A stretch of 64,000 bases of DNA from an uncultured Anaeroplasmataceae bacterium (GCA_947629825.1 CANRFF010000007.1:1-64000), one strand, 5' to 3'; shown: positions 34,014-43,103, numbered from the stretch's first letter. Made by a program: numbers and translations. Notes: generated from the sequence alone by a model not told the origin.

Positions 34014-34525
34014 AAAGAGTGGTGTTGAAATTGAGACAGGCACCCAAACGGAATTTCATTTATCTTGTGAATAACGAAGAAGTCTTCTTTGAAAATAAGA
34101 TAGCGAAAATCGATTTGGAAGGCGAGCGGTTGGAATTGGAAATTTTTTCCGTCAACGATCTGGAAACTTGGGGAGGCTTTTTTCTCAGTTTACTGTTTTA
34201 TTTCATCGGCTTTTTCGGATTGTTTTCCGGAAAATATTATCCTCGCACGATTCGTATGCGGTATCATGCAACGATGAATGTTTCGGAAGAAAAAAACGAA
34301 ATCAAGATTGTCTATCAACCGACGAAAATTCATGCGAAAGCCATTGAGTTGGAAGGAGATTTTTCGGAGTATATCGAACAGGAAAATCTATATGAAGACG
34401 ATCCTTCCTGTAAGAAGCGAACCAAAATTTTTATGTTTTTCAAAAAAGGTTACTGGCTGATTTTCGCGGTGATTCTGGTTGTGATTATTTTGTTGATTTG
34501 TTTTGGAAATAAAATATGGAAATAG
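34010..34525 (+). CDS. Membrane protein of unknown function
   Basis: 171 residues. A beta-rich soluble N-terminal region (about 1-50), one hydrophobic hairpin (about 57-75), a second soluble region and a C-terminal span (about 147-166). The ATG overlaps the previous stop (GGAGGGGG upstream), so the two membrane proteins are co-translated and may form a pair. No family recognised. Confidence 0.65.
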   Translation: MKRVVLKLRQAPKRNFIYLVNNEEVFFENKIAKIDLEGERLELEIFSVNDLETWGGFFLSLLFYFIGFFGLFSGKYYPRTIRMRYHATMNVSEEKNEIKIVYQPTKIHAKAIELEGDFSEYIEQENLYEDDPSCKKRTKIFMFFKKGYWLIFAVILVVIILLICFGNKIWK

Positions 34526-34537
34526 AAGGAGAAACCA

Positions 34538-35707
34538 ATGAAATTTGATTTTACTTATTATAATCCGACAAAAATCATTTTCGGAAAAGATTCTTTAAAT
34601 CATCTGGAAGAAGAACTGTCGGCGTTTGGTCCCAATGTTTTGTTGGCTTATGGAGGAGGTTCCATCAAGAAGATCGGGTTGTACGATCGGGTGGTGGAAA
34701 TTTTAAAAAGAGCGAAGAAAAATATCTTCGAGTTATCGAAAATTATGCCCAATCCGACTTATCGGAAAGTGACGGAAGGAGCTTTTTTGGTACGAAATCA
34801 TCATATCGATCTGATCTTGGCCGTGGGTGGCGGTTCCGTGATTGACTGTGCGAAAGCCATTTCGGCCTGTGCGTACAGTCCGGAAAAAGATCCGTGGAAT
34901 GCCTATTGGATTTGTCATCGTCCGGTTTCTCATCCGGTTGTACCGATTGGAACGATTTTGACGATGGTCGGTACCGGTTCGGAGATGAATGGCGGTTCGG
35001 TCATTACCAATGAAGATGAAAAACTGAAAAAGGGTCGGGTGTTTTCGGCTGATTTATATCCGACGTTTTCTATTTTGAATCCGGAATTGACTTATAGTGT
35101 TCCGAAATATCAAATGGTAAGTGGTATTTTTGATATTTTTTCTCATTTGATGGAACAATACTTTTCGGGAACGGATGAAAACACTTCGGATTATGTGATG
35201 GAAGGATTGATGAAATCGTTGATTTCTTCGACCAAACAGGCACTTGCAAATCCGCTCGATTACGAGGCGAGAAGCAATCTGATGTGGACGGCGACGTTGG
35301 CGCTGAACACTTTGGTCGGCTGTTCAAAAGAACAGGACTGGGAAGTTCATTCCATCGAACATCAGTTGGGAGCGTATACGGATTGTGCACACGGAATGGG
35401 ATTGGCCGTGATTTCTTTACCGTATTATCGCTATATTTACCGTTATGGTTTGGATCGTTTTGTTCGTTTTGCGACGGAAATATGGAACGTCCATCCGGAA
35501 GGAAAAACCAAAGAAGAAATCGCCGAAGCCGGTTTGGATGCACTGGAAAAATTTATAAAAGAAAGTGGAATGGCAACGACGTTAAAGGAATTGAATGCGA
35601 CCGAAGAAATGCTTGAAAAAATTGCGAATTCTTCCGATCTCGGCGGAGCATATAAGCCGTTGAGCCACGAGGAAATCTTACAGATTTTAAAAAAGTGTTA
35701 TGAATGA
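34538..35707 (+). CDS. Iron-containing alcohol dehydrogenase (BdhA/YugJ-like)
   Basis: 389 residues. The N-terminal Rossmann part has LLAYGGGSIKK and AVGGGSVIDCAKAI for NAD(P) binding. The metal-binding histidines are in SHLMEQYFS and HSIEHQLGAYTDCAHG. YYNPTKIIFGKDSLN at the start is typical of the NADPH-dependent butanol-dehydrogenase branch. It probably reduces aldehydes in fermentation; exact substrate open. GAAGGAG before ATG, terminator after. Confidence 0.93.
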   Translation: MKFDFTYYNPTKIIFGKDSLNHLEEELSAFGPNVLLAYGGGSIKKIGLYDRVVEILKRAKKNIFELSKIMPNPTYRKVTEGAFLVRNHHIDLILAVGGGSVIDCAKAISACAYSPEKDPWNAYWICHRPVSHPVVPIGTILTMVGTGSEMNGGSVITNEDEKLKKGRVFSADLYPTFSILNPELTYSVPKYQMVSGIFDIFSHLMEQYFSGTDENTSDYVMEGLMKSLISSTKQALANPLDYEARSNLMWTATLALNTLVGCSKEQDWEVHSIEHQLGAYTDCAHGMGLAVISLPYYRYIYRYGLDRFVRFATEIWNVHPEGKTKEEIAEAGLDALEKFIKESGMATTLKELNATEEMLEKIANSSDLGGAYKPLSHEEILQILKKCYE

Positions 35708-35735
35708 AAGAGGAAAAAAATTCCTCTTTTTTGTT
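35706..35735 (+). terminator. Terminator after the alcohol dehydrogenase gene
   Basis: AAGAGGAA-AAAAA-TTCCTCTT followed by T. Confidence 0.85.
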
Positions 35736-35777
35736 TGAAACAATCGCTTTGTTCTCATACTATAAAAGGTGAGAAAG

Positions 35778-36539
35778 ATGTGGATTTTTAAAAATATTTA
35801 TCATTTTTTGATGGATAAAAAGATTCCCACTGTTTCGGGAAGTCTGGCGTTCTTTTTTCTGTTTAACGGAGGATCTTTTTTATTTTTATATATCATTCTT
35901 GCGAACTTTTCGCCGTATTCGTTTTTGAATCTGTTGTTGAATCGGATCGAGGAAGGACCTTTGAAAGAATTTATCGCTTATCTTTTCCAATATCAAAATG
36001 CGCTTCCTTATTCCGTATTTTTAATCATTTCCAGTATTTATTCCGCTTCCGGTCTTTATTATCACTGGTTGCATGTGGCGGAATTGGTGGGAGATGTCCG
36101 GTTGAATCTATCGTTATCAAAAAGATGGATTGCGGTCATATTGACCCTCATTTTTTTACTCGTTTTGTATCTGATTACATTTATCAGTGCTTTTTTGATG
36201 ATTCATTTTTATGAAATTTCTTTTTGGATTTTGGTAATGACCATGCTTTTGATTTTTCTTTTACTGCTTTATGCTTCCCATATTTTGATTGTAAGGACGT
36301 TTCATATTCAAAAAATAGTGAAAGGAATGTTGTTTACTTTGGTCTATTTTGTCGTTTTCAGTGCGGGCTTTTTGGTTTATTTAAGTATTTTTTCGAATTT
36401 TAAAGTGATTTACGGAATTCTTTCTTTTATTGTGATTTTGATGTTTTATATTTATGTTTTATGTATCGGAATGGTTTTGGGACTCTATATCAATTGTAAA
36501 AATTTAGAAGTATGGAAGACGATTTTTCAAAAACAATAA
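35778..36539 (+). CDS. YihY/BrkB-family inner-membrane protein
   Basis: 253 residues with six hydrophobic spans. The opening FLMDKKIPTVSGSLAFFFLFNG matches the YihY/RNase BN-like family start, in which an invariant small-residue stretch precedes the first span. RNase activity once given to this family is not supported; function unknown. ATG 35778 is chosen because AAAGGTGAG is 5 bases upstream. pdaA follows within 19 bases. Confidence 0.85.
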   Translation: MWIFKNIYHFLMDKKIPTVSGSLAFFFLFNGGSFLFLYIILANFSPYSFLNLLLNRIEEGPLKEFIAYLFQYQNALPYSVFLIISSIYSASGLYYHWLHVAELVGDVRLNLSLSKRWIAVILTLIFLLVLYLITFISAFLMIHFYEISFWILVMTMLLIFLLLLYASHILIVRTFHIQKIVKGMLFTLVYFVVFSAGFLVYLSIFSNFKVIYGILSFIVILMFYIYVLCIGMVLGLYINCKNLEVWKTIFQKQ

Positions 36540-36558
36540 CAATGAGGAGGTGAAGTTT

Positions 36559-37314
36559 TTGAAAAGGGCGATCTTCTTTTTCATTTGTGTGTTCTTTTTG
36601 ATTTTGGGAATTCCTTCTTTGGCTTATGGATTCGGCCCCGGAGTCAGTAAGAATCATCAAAGACCGCAACTGGATGCGAAACTTGCCAAAATCATCGAAG
36701 AAAATCAAGGAGTTTATTTGGGAGAAGATACAAAAGATATTTATCTGACGTTCGATTGCGGTTATGAAAACGGATATACTTCCCAAATTTTAGATGTCTT
36801 GAAAGAAACAGATACCAAGGCGGTGTTTTTTATTACAGGTCATTATCTTTCCAGTGCTCCTTCATTGGTTCAAAGAATGATCGATGAGGGGCATATCATC
36901 GGAAATCATACCTATCATCACCGTGATTTTACGGCATCTACGGACGAAGAAATTCTTCAAGATCTTCGACAACTGGAAGTGGCATTCGAAGAAAAATTCG
37001 CAAAAAAGATGTCTGCTTTCGTGCGTCCTCCCAGAGGGGAATTCAGCGAAAAAAGTCAAAAACTTTTGGCGTCGGAAGGATACCGGAGCGTCTTTTGGTC
37101 TTTGGCTTACGTGGATTGGAACAAAGATACTTTTTACGGAAATCATTACAGTTATCAAAAAGTCATTCAGCGGATTCATAACGGAGCGGTGATTCTCATG
37201 CATACGGTTTCCAAAGATAATGCGACGGATTTGAAAGACATTATTACGGAATTGAAATCTCAGGGATATCAAATGAAAACAATGGACGATTTATTTCGTA
37301 CGAGACTACTCTAA
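36559..37314 (+). CDS. pdaA: Delta-lactam-forming polysaccharide deacetylase PdaA
   Basis: 251 residues. A signal or anchor (about 2-20) precedes a NodB-type deacetylase: TFDCGYENGYTSQILDVL (catalytic Asp), GHIIGNHTYHH (metal histidines), VRPPRGEFSE and VILMHTVS. The GYENGYT motif is specific to PdaA, which deacetylates muramic acid to make muramic-delta-lactam in spore cortex, needed for germination. The TTG start at 36559 lies 7 bases after GAGGAGGTG; the in-frame GTG at 36550 is inside the ribosome site. Confidence 0.93.
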   Translation: MKRAIFFFICVFFLILGIPSLAYGFGPGVSKNHQRPQLDAKLAKIIEENQGVYLGEDTKDIYLTFDCGYENGYTSQILDVLKETDTKAVFFITGHYLSSAPSLVQRMIDEGHIIGNHTYHHRDFTASTDEEILQDLRQLEVAFEEKFAKKMSAFVRPPRGEFSEKSQKLLASEGYRSVFWSLAYVDWNKDTFYGNHYSYQKVIQRIHNGAVILMHTVSKDNATDLKDIITELKSQGYQMKTMDDLFRTRLL

Positions 37315-37356
37315 ACCGTAAAAATATGATATAATATTTTCAAAGGAGGAATCACG

Positions 37357-38289
37357 ATGGGAGCAAATTTTATGATCATCGCCGATGATGTGTTGGCGGT
37401 CAATGATAAAATCGAAGAAATCAAAAAAGGCTATGGGATTCTTTCCGAAGACATTGTTTACAATCTGGCCGAAGAAGATATCTTTTCTTTGATAGATGAA
37501 CTTTCCACCGTTTCTTTGTTTGATGAGACGAAATTCATTGTGGTGAAAAACGCAGAAAGTCTTTTGTCGCAAACGGAATCTTCCGTAAGTGAACTCGTCA
37601 AAGCGATGACTCGGCAAAATAGCAGTCATGTGGTGATCTTTGTTTTTTTGGAACAGATAGATCATTATCATCCGATTTATCAGAAAGTGAAAAAGTTTTG
37701 TTCGGTCATTGAACTTTATGTGAAAAATATGAATTTGCATGATTATGCCAAAGAATATTTTCGCAAAGAAGGATATGAAGTGGAGGATCCGACGATTTCT
37801 TTATTGGTCAGTTATTCGGACTCCTTACAGAGTTTAAGAACTTTTATGGATCAGGTGCAGATGTATAAGGCTTCGGAAAAAAAGATCACTACCGAAGACA
37901 TTTTGAAATTGGTACCGGTTCCTTTGGAAGACAATGTCTATCATCTGATCGATGCGGTTCTTTCCAACGATAAACCGAGAATCATCAAAGGCTATCAAGA
38001 TATGAAATTGAAAAGTTTGCAAGCAGCCACGTTGATTCCGATGTTATTGAATAAATTTCAGGAAATTTACAATGTGATTCTTTTGGTGAAAAACGGATTT
38101 AATCAATCCTCTTTGGCCGAATTGCTGAATGTTTCTTCCGGTAGGGCATATTATATGATCAAAAATGCCAAGGAGCATTCCGCAAAGGAGATTTCAAAAC
38201 AGTTGGATTTGCTGAATCGGTTGGACTATCAGATCAAAAGCGGACAAATTGATGCGAATCTGGGGTTGGAACTGTATTTTTTGAGATAA
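37357..38289 (+). CDS. holA: DNA polymerase III delta subunit
   Basis: 310 residues, the clamp-loader wrench. The family order is visible: divergent N-terminal ATPase fold (FMIIADDVLAVNDKIEEI), KFIVVKNAESLL, and the C-terminal collar with SGRAYYMIKNAKEHSAKEI and LDYQIKSGQIDANLGLELYFL. TATAAT at 37330 and AAAGGAGG before ATG. As in Bacillus, rpsT lies next to it in the opposite orientation. Confidence 0.93.
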   Translation: MGANFMIIADDVLAVNDKIEEIKKGYGILSEDIVYNLAEEDIFSLIDELSTVSLFDETKFIVVKNAESLLSQTESSVSELVKAMTRQNSSHVVIFVFLEQIDHYHPIYQKVKKFCSVIELYVKNMNLHDYAKEYFRKEGYEVEDPTISLLVSYSDSLQSLRTFMDQVQMYKASEKKITTEDILKLVPVPLEDNVYHLIDAVLSNDKPRIIKGYQDMKLKSLQAATLIPMLLNKFQEIYNVILLVKNGFNQSSLAELLNVSSGRAYYMIKNAKEHSAKEISKQLDLLNRLDYQIKSGQIDANLGLELYFLR

Positions 38290-38298
38290 ATCAGCAAT

Positions 38299-38327
38299 AA
38301 AAAAAGCACCTTTTCGGTGCTTTTTTC
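38299..38327. terminator. Bidirectional terminator between holA and rpsT
   Basis: AAAAAAGCACC-TTTTC-GGTGCTTTTTT is symmetrical, serving both convergent genes. Confidence 0.92.
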
Positions 38328-38330
38328 GAA

Positions 38331-38600
38331 TTATTGTTGTTGTAAGCGATTCACGGCAGTTGCCAAAGCGGATTTATGTCTTGCAACGTAATTTTTATGA
38401 ACGATATGTTTGGATTGTGCTTTATCCAATTTTTTATATGCAAAAGACAATGCTGTTTGAGCCTGTGCCGGATCCTTTGCTTCGACAGCAGCATAAACGG
38501 CTTTCATTGCAGTCTTTAAGGATGATTTGAATGCTACATTTGCTTTTCTTGCTTTTTCATTAGTTCCGACTCTTTTGATTTGTTGTTTGATATTTGCCAT
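38331..38600 (-). CDS. rpsT: 30S ribosomal protein S20
   Basis: 89 residues, typically helical and basic: MANIKQQIKRVGTNEKAR, then HKNYVARHKSALATAVN. ATG 38600 is preceded by GGAGGTG; codons further upstream are in the leader. Confidence 0.97.
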   Translation of the reverse strand: MANIKQQIKRVGTNEKARKANVAFKSSLKTAMKAVYAAVEAKDPAQAQTALSFAYKKLDKAQSKHIVHKNYVARHKSALATAVNRLQQQ

Positions 38601-38631
38601 TTTTTCACCTCCGCAACCCAATGCATTTAAC

Positions 38632-38660
38632 ATTATATCATTTCATTTTCCCGAATGCAA
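38632..38660 (-). promoter_or_regulatory. rpsT promoter
   Basis: On the minus strand TTGCAT (38660-38655), 17-bp spacer, TATAAT (38637-38632). Confidence 0.78.
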
Positions 38661-38677
38661 GAAAAAAAGCGAAAAAG

Positions 38678-38706
38678 GTATGGAAAAAAATGAATTGGAA
38701 ATATTA
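38678..38706 (+). promoter_or_regulatory. Candidate forespore (sigma-F-like) promoter of gpr
   Basis: GTATG (38678-38682), 14-base spacer, GGAAATATTA (38697-38706). The second element fits the GGnRAnAnTW -10 pattern of sigma-F at all fixed positions; the first fits GYWTA at four of five, with the spacer one or two bases short. A TATAAT overlaps at 38705-38710 but has no -35 partner. Confidence 0.35.
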
Positions 38707-38722
38707 TAATTGGTGATTGAAA

Positions 38723-39487
38723 TTGGCAGCACGGACAGATATGGCAGTAGAAAATATGGCTTCGGATTTTTCTTATGATGTAAACCGGATCATTCACGGA
38801 ATGAATTTGCGAAAACTGAAAGTAGACGCTTCTTTGGGAAAAAAGATCCGTAAAGGCGAAGGAATTTATTATAATATCGACAATATCGATTATAAAAACA
38901 AAGAAAAAGAGATTATACAATTACTTTCTTCGACGATTTATGATTGTCTTTGTCAGTTGGATTTGAAACAGGATGCGAATATTTTGGTGTGCGGTCTTGG
39001 AAATCATATGGTAACACCGGATTCTTTGGGACCGCTGGTGATCAATAAAATCGAAGTCAATCGTCATCTGAATGCACCGCAGACATATCAAATCAGTGCT
39101 TTATGTCCGGGCGTGATGGGACAAACCGGAATGGAAAGCAGTGAAATTATCAAAGCCGTCGTCGATGATTTTCATCCGCAATTGGTTGTGGTCGTTGATG
39201 CTTTGGCTTGTAATCATCCCGAAAGAATGTGTCACAGTATTCAATTGTCAACAGCGGGGATCAATCCCGGTAGCGGTATCGGCAACAAAAGAAAAGAAAT
39301 CTCCAAACAAACTTTGGGGACAAATGTTTTGGCGATTGGCATTCCGACGGTTTCGGATATCGATGTTTTTGCGGAAGTGGACAATGATTTTTTTGTTACT
39401 CCGAAAGATATTGATTTTGCGATGGATGTTTTGTCGCAGATCGTTGCGGAATCGATCAACCGGGCATTCAAAAAGAATCGGATATGA
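38723..39487 (+). CDS. gpr: Spore germination protease GPR
   Basis: About 254 residues, shorter than the 368 of Bacillus. It degrades small acid-soluble spore proteins on germination. RTDMAVE at the N terminus, GLGNHMVTPDSLGPLV, PGVMGQTGMESSEI, VVDALAC and STAGINPGSGIGNKRKEI are diagnostic, including the two aspartates of the active site. RTDMAVE near residue 4 suggests that the N-terminal prosequence cleaved in Bacillus is nearly absent. TTG 38723 (after GGTGAT) or TTG 38717 is the start. Confidence 0.95.
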   Translation: MAARTDMAVENMASDFSYDVNRIIHGMNLRKLKVDASLGKKIRKGEGIYYNIDNIDYKNKEKEIIQLLSSTIYDCLCQLDLKQDANILVCGLGNHMVTPDSLGPLVINKIEVNRHLNAPQTYQISALCPGVMGQTGMESSEIIKAVVDDFHPQLVVVVDALACNHPERMCHSIQLSTAGINPGSGIGNKRKEISKQTLGTNVLAIGIPTVSDIDVFAEVDNDFFVTPKDIDFAMDVLSQIVAESINRAFKKNRI

Positions 39488-39488
39488 G

Positions 39489-40736
39489 ATGGATAAAGTT
39501 TATTTGTGCATTGATTTGAAGACTTTTTACGCCTCGGTAGAGTGTGCGGAGCGCCATTTGAATCCGTTTGAGACCAATTTGATTGTGGCAGATCCCGACC
39601 GCAGTAAAAATACGATTTGTCTGGCCATAACTCCGAAAATGAAATCTATGGGAGTCCGCAATCGCTGTCGGATTTGCGAGATCCCTTCCGATATGGACTA
39701 TATCGTCGCTCGTCCGAGAATGAAGTTATATATCCGATATGCTGCCGAAATTTATGCGATTTATTTGAAATATATTGCCAAAGAAGATATTTTCGTTTAT
39801 TCCATTGACGAATGTTTTATCGATTTGACCGGTTATCTGAGCCTGTATCGGAAAAGTCCTGCGGAAATGGCCGAATGGCTCATCCGAGATGTGATGAACA
39901 CAACGCAAATTCCGGCAACGGCGGGAATCGGAACCAATTTGTTTCTGGCGAAAGTGGCCTTGGATATTTTGGCTAAAAACAGCCCCGATCAAATCGGTTA
40001 TTTGAATGAATCGTTATTCAAAAACAAAATATGGCATCATCGACCGATTACCGATATCTGGCAAATCGGACCGCAAACGGCAAAGCGATTGGCGAAATAT
40101 CATATTGAAGATTTATATGGAATTACGCAAACAGACGAAAAAATATTGTATCGGGAATTCGGACGTCCTGCGGAATATCTGATTGACCATGCGCATGGAT
40201 ACGAACCCTGCACCATCGAGGAAATTCACCGCTATCAACCCCGATCGAAGTCTCTTTCTTATCGGCAGGTTTTCATGAAAGATTATACGTCTTTGATGGC
40301 CAGACGGATTGTCATCGAAATGGTCGAGGTGGCATGTTTGGATTTGGTGGATCGAAAGATCGTGATTCAAGAGATTTCTTTAAGTGTCTCTTATCGTGAT
40401 ATTCATAAACGTGCTCATCTGAATTTAGGAGAATATACCCAATCTTATCGAAAATTGAAAGAAGCGTTTCTGGATTTATGGAACCGCAAAATCGAACCGA
40501 TCGAAAAAGTCAGAAAAATCGGGATTGGTTTTTCTCATATTGCATCGGAAGATTTCAAGACGTGGGATTTGTTCAGCAACGAGACGTTGGATTTCAAAGA
40601 AACAACTCTTTTCAGAACTTTGAATTCGATTCAGAAAAAGTATGGGAAAAATGCAGTGATCAAAGGAATGAATCTGGAAGAAGATTCTACCGCCATCATT
40701 CGCAATCAAATGATCGGAGGTCATCAAAGTGAATGA
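39489..40736 (+). CDS. Y-family DNA polymerase (UvrX/YqjW-like)
   Basis: 415 residues. Translesion polymerase: catalytic aspartate in CIDLKTFYASVE (residues 6-17), the second pair in YSIDECFIDLT, and the ATAGIGTNLFLAKVALDI fingers motif. The palm ends with a helix-hairpin-helix (IWQIGPQTAKRL) and little-finger domain. ATG starts one base after the gpr stop. The downstream YolD-like gene marks it as the UvrX type rather than housekeeping DinB. Confidence 0.93.
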   Translation: MDKVYLCIDLKTFYASVECAERHLNPFETNLIVADPDRSKNTICLAITPKMKSMGVRNRCRICEIPSDMDYIVARPRMKLYIRYAAEIYAIYLKYIAKEDIFVYSIDECFIDLTGYLSLYRKSPAEMAEWLIRDVMNTTQIPATAGIGTNLFLAKVALDILAKNSPDQIGYLNESLFKNKIWHHRPITDIWQIGPQTAKRLAKYHIEDLYGITQTDEKILYREFGRPAEYLIDHAHGYEPCTIEEIHRYQPRSKSLSYRQVFMKDYTSLMARRIVIEMVEVACLDLVDRKIVIQEISLSVSYRDIHKRAHLNLGEYTQSYRKLKEAFLDLWNRKIEPIEKVRKIGIGFSHIASEDFKTWDLFSNETLDFKETTLFRTLNSIQKKYGKNAVIKGMNLEEDSTAIIRNQMIGGHQSE

Positions 40737-41031
40737 CCGGGCCAGACAATTTTTACCTTTTTCGGCATTGAGAGGGTTTGAAGAGGCATTGAGAGAAAAA
40801 GAAAAAATGCAATGCGATCCGAAAGAATTATCCGAAGAAGAGGCAACGCAGTTAAATCAAAAAATTCGCCAAGTGCATAAAAACAGGATCATACGGGTTC
40901 TGTTTTACGAAAACAAAGAATATATTACCGTTACGGGAATGGTATCTGAAATCAGTTTCGAGCGAAAGGAATTGATCATTGTGAAAAAGAAGATTCCGTT
41001 TGACTGTATTTACGGAATCGACTTTGATTAG
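40729..41031 (+). CDS. YolD-like protein, partner of the Y-family polymerase
   Basis: 100 residues. MNDRARQFLPFSALRGFEEALREKE and the C-terminal FDCIYGIDFD are YolD-family features; in Bacillus such genes (yqjX, yolD) follow yqjW and uvrX. The GTG start overlaps the polymerase by eight bases, with GGAGG 8 bases upstream. Role unknown; probably modulates the polymerase. Confidence 0.88.
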   Translation: MNDRARQFLPFSALRGFEEALREKEKMQCDPKELSEEEATQLNQKIRQVHKNRIIRVLFYENKEYITVTGMVSEISFERKELIIVKKKIPFDCIYGIDFD

Positions 41032-41059
41032 AAGAGGAGGTTTTCTCTTCTTTTATTTT
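41030..41059 (+). terminator. Terminator of the gpr-polymerase-YolD operon
   Basis: AGAAGAG (41030-41036) pairs with CTCTTCT (41045-41051), then TTTATTTT. The left arm begins within the stop codon. Confidence 0.75.
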
Positions 41060-41079
41060 GACTTTTTTTAATAATTTTA

Positions 41080-41108
41080 TTGTAGAATTTTATTTATTTT
41101 AGTATAAT
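41080..41108 (+). promoter_or_regulatory. Promoter of the DUF1538-PII operon
   Basis: TTGTAG (41080-41085), 17-bp spacer, TATAAT (41103-41108). Confidence 0.65.
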
Positions 41109-41149
41109 ATACATATTTAAGTCTGAAGTCTATGGAATGGGGTGGAAAA

Positions 41150-42676
41150 GTGTTATTGCAGTTATGGCATAAAATAAAAGAAGCACTCATCTCTGTGTTG
41201 CCGGTGACTTTGATTGTGGTAATTCTTCATTTTACTCCGCTGGTTTCCCTGACAAATTACGAATTGATTGTCTTTTTGGGTTCGGCGGTTGTTTTGGTGT
41301 TCGGAATCGGTTTATTCAACTTGGGAGCCGATTTGGCGATGCAACCGATGGGGGAACAAGTCGGTGCTTCTTTGATGAAAACCAAAAAAGTCAAAATCAT
41401 TACCTTGGTTTGTTTTGTTATGGGGGTACTGATTACCATTGCCGAACCGGACTTGTCGGTTCTGGCCGATCAAGTTTCCTCTGTGATTGATTCTTGGACA
41501 TTAATGTTATCCATTGGTGTTGGTGTTGGTCTTTTTTTGGTTTTTGCGTTACTGAAAATCATATTCAAAAAAGATCTTTCGATGCTGTTGATGTTTTTTT
41601 ATATGTTGATGTTTGCGTTGGCGACACTGGTTATTTTAAATGGAAACGGTTCTTTCTTGGCTTTGGCTTTTGACTCCGGCGGGGTTACAACCGGTCCGAT
41701 TACGGTTCCGTTTATTATGGCTTTGGGCGTCGGTGTGGCTGCAAGCGTCGGTGGTAGAGGAGCAAATGAAAATAGTTTCGGTTTGATTTCTCTTTGTTCG
41801 GTGGGACCGATTTTGGCGATTTTATTATTGGGCATCGGCATTCACGGAGAAATTCCTTATACCGACCCTCAATACGTGGTAAGTCCTCATTTTTTCGAAA
41901 CTTTTTTTCAAACGATGGGAAATGTTTGTTTGGAAGTTTTGTTTGCGTTGGGGTTGATTGTCGTTTTCTTTTTGATCATTGAATTGATTTATATCCGTTT
42001 GCCGAAAATGAAATTAATTCAAATCGGTGTCGGTCTTTTGTATACGTTGATCGGATTGGTTTTGTTTCTGACGGTGGTAACGGTTGGGTTTATGCCGATT
42101 GGGTATAAGTTGGGAACGAATCTGGCCGGTCATCATCCGGCATATCTGATTCTGTTTGGTTTTGTTATCGGGTTTGTCGTGGTAATGGCCGAACCTGCGG
42201 TACATGTTTTGAAAAGACAAGTGGAAGATATTACGAGTGGCGGAGTTTCCAAACGGGCGATGTTGATTGCCCTTTCCGTCGGTGTCGGTATTTCCATTGG
42301 GTTATCGATGATTCGGATTGTTTTTGATTTTTCGATTTTGTTTTATATTATTCCCGGATATTTTATTTCTTTGGGGCTTTCTCTTTTTGTGCCGAAACTT
42401 TATACGGCCATTGCGTTTGACTCCGGTGGCGTGGCTTCCGGTCCTTTGACTTCCAGTTTTATTTTACCTTTGTCTGTAGGGGCTTGTGTGGTTCTTCAGG
42501 GAGAAGGTCACGTGATGGAAGATGCGTTTGGTATTGTGGCAATGGTGGCCATGACTCCACTGATTACCATACAACTGCTGGGATTCAAGTCCGTTTTGGC
42601 GAAGAGTGTTCGTGAGAAGAGCCGGATGAAAAGAATTATCGATGCTTCGGATGAACAGATTATTAACTTTATGTAA
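41150..42676 (+). CDS. DUF1538 membrane protein (putative transporter)
   Basis: 508 residues with about 12 hydrophobic spans in two homologous halves. Each half has the motif AFDSGGVTTGPITVPF or AFDSGGVASGPLTSSF and AEP (ITIAEPDLSVL, VVMAEPAVHVL), the DUF1538 repeat. The inverted-duplication layout is typical of secondary transporters, but no substrate is known. GTG 41150 is likely, because GGGGTGG is 5 bases upstream; ATG 41132 is an alternative. Two PII-like genes follow in the same operon. Confidence 0.9.
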   Translation: MLLQLWHKIKEALISVLPVTLIVVILHFTPLVSLTNYELIVFLGSAVVLVFGIGLFNLGADLAMQPMGEQVGASLMKTKKVKIITLVCFVMGVLITIAEPDLSVLADQVSSVIDSWTLMLSIGVGVGLFLVFALLKIIFKKDLSMLLMFFYMLMFALATLVILNGNGSFLALAFDSGGVTTGPITVPFIMALGVGVAASVGGRGANENSFGLISLCSVGPILAILLLGIGIHGEIPYTDPQYVVSPHFFETFFQTMGNVCLEVLFALGLIVVFFLIIELIYIRLPKMKLIQIGVGLLYTLIGLVLFLTVVTVGFMPIGYKLGTNLAGHHPAYLILFGFVIGFVVVMAEPAVHVLKRQVEDITSGGVSKRAMLIALSVGVGISIGLSMIRIVFDFSILFYIIPGYFISLGLSLFVPKLYTAIAFDSGGVASGPLTSSFILPLSVGACVVLQGEGHVMEDAFGIVAMVAMTPLITIQLLGFKSVLAKSVREKSRMKRIIDASDEQIINFM

Positions 42677-42689
42677 GGAGTAGAATCAG

Positions 42690-43103
42690 ATGACGGAACC
42701 GAAAAAAAAGAGTCATAAAGGCGCGAAAAGTGCCGAGCCTTTGACTGCACCGGAAAAATTGAAGATATTGATTACGATTGTCGATCGTTTCAAAACGGAT
42801 TTCTATGTGGATGTACTGGAAGGATATAACGTCAATATGCAGGCGGTAATTTACGGAATCGGAACCGCTCCGACGGAAATCATGCATTATTTGGGACTCA
42901 GTCAACCGAAAAAATCAGTGATTTTAAGTGTAGTTCGGGAAGATATGATCAAGGATATTATGATTGCTTATGAGGATAAATATTTCAAAACGAAAAATGG
43001 GAAAGGAATTGCGTTTACCATTCCGATTTCATCGGTGATCGGCGTTTCGATTTATCAGTTTTTAAGTAATCATATCCCTATGAAAAGGAGTGAAAGTATA
43101 TGA
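42690..43103 (+). CDS. PII-like regulatory protein 1
   Basis: 137 residues. A charged N-terminal extension (about 1-25) is followed by a ferredoxin-like PII fold: KLKILITIVDRFKTDFYVDVL, then YGIGTAPTEIMHYLGL and GIAFTIPISSVIGVSIYQF at the end, equivalent to the second PII-like gene. The canonical T-loop and uridylylation tyrosine are not evident. AAGGAG before ATG, 14 bases after DUF1538. Likely controls the transporter. Confidence 0.72.
   Translation: MTEPKKKSHKGAKSAEPLTAPEKLKILITIVDRFKTDFYVDVLEGYNVNMQAVIYGIGTAPTEIMHYLGLSQPKKSVILSVVREDMIKDIMIAYEDKYFKTKNGKGIAFTIPISSVIGVSIYQFLSNHIPMKRSESI

Noticed and set aside
39141-39488. N-terminal extension of the Y-family polymerase by 116 codons
   Set aside because: The extension overlaps gpr in another phase. 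The ATG at 39489 gives the canonical polymerase start with the catalytic aspartate at residue 8.
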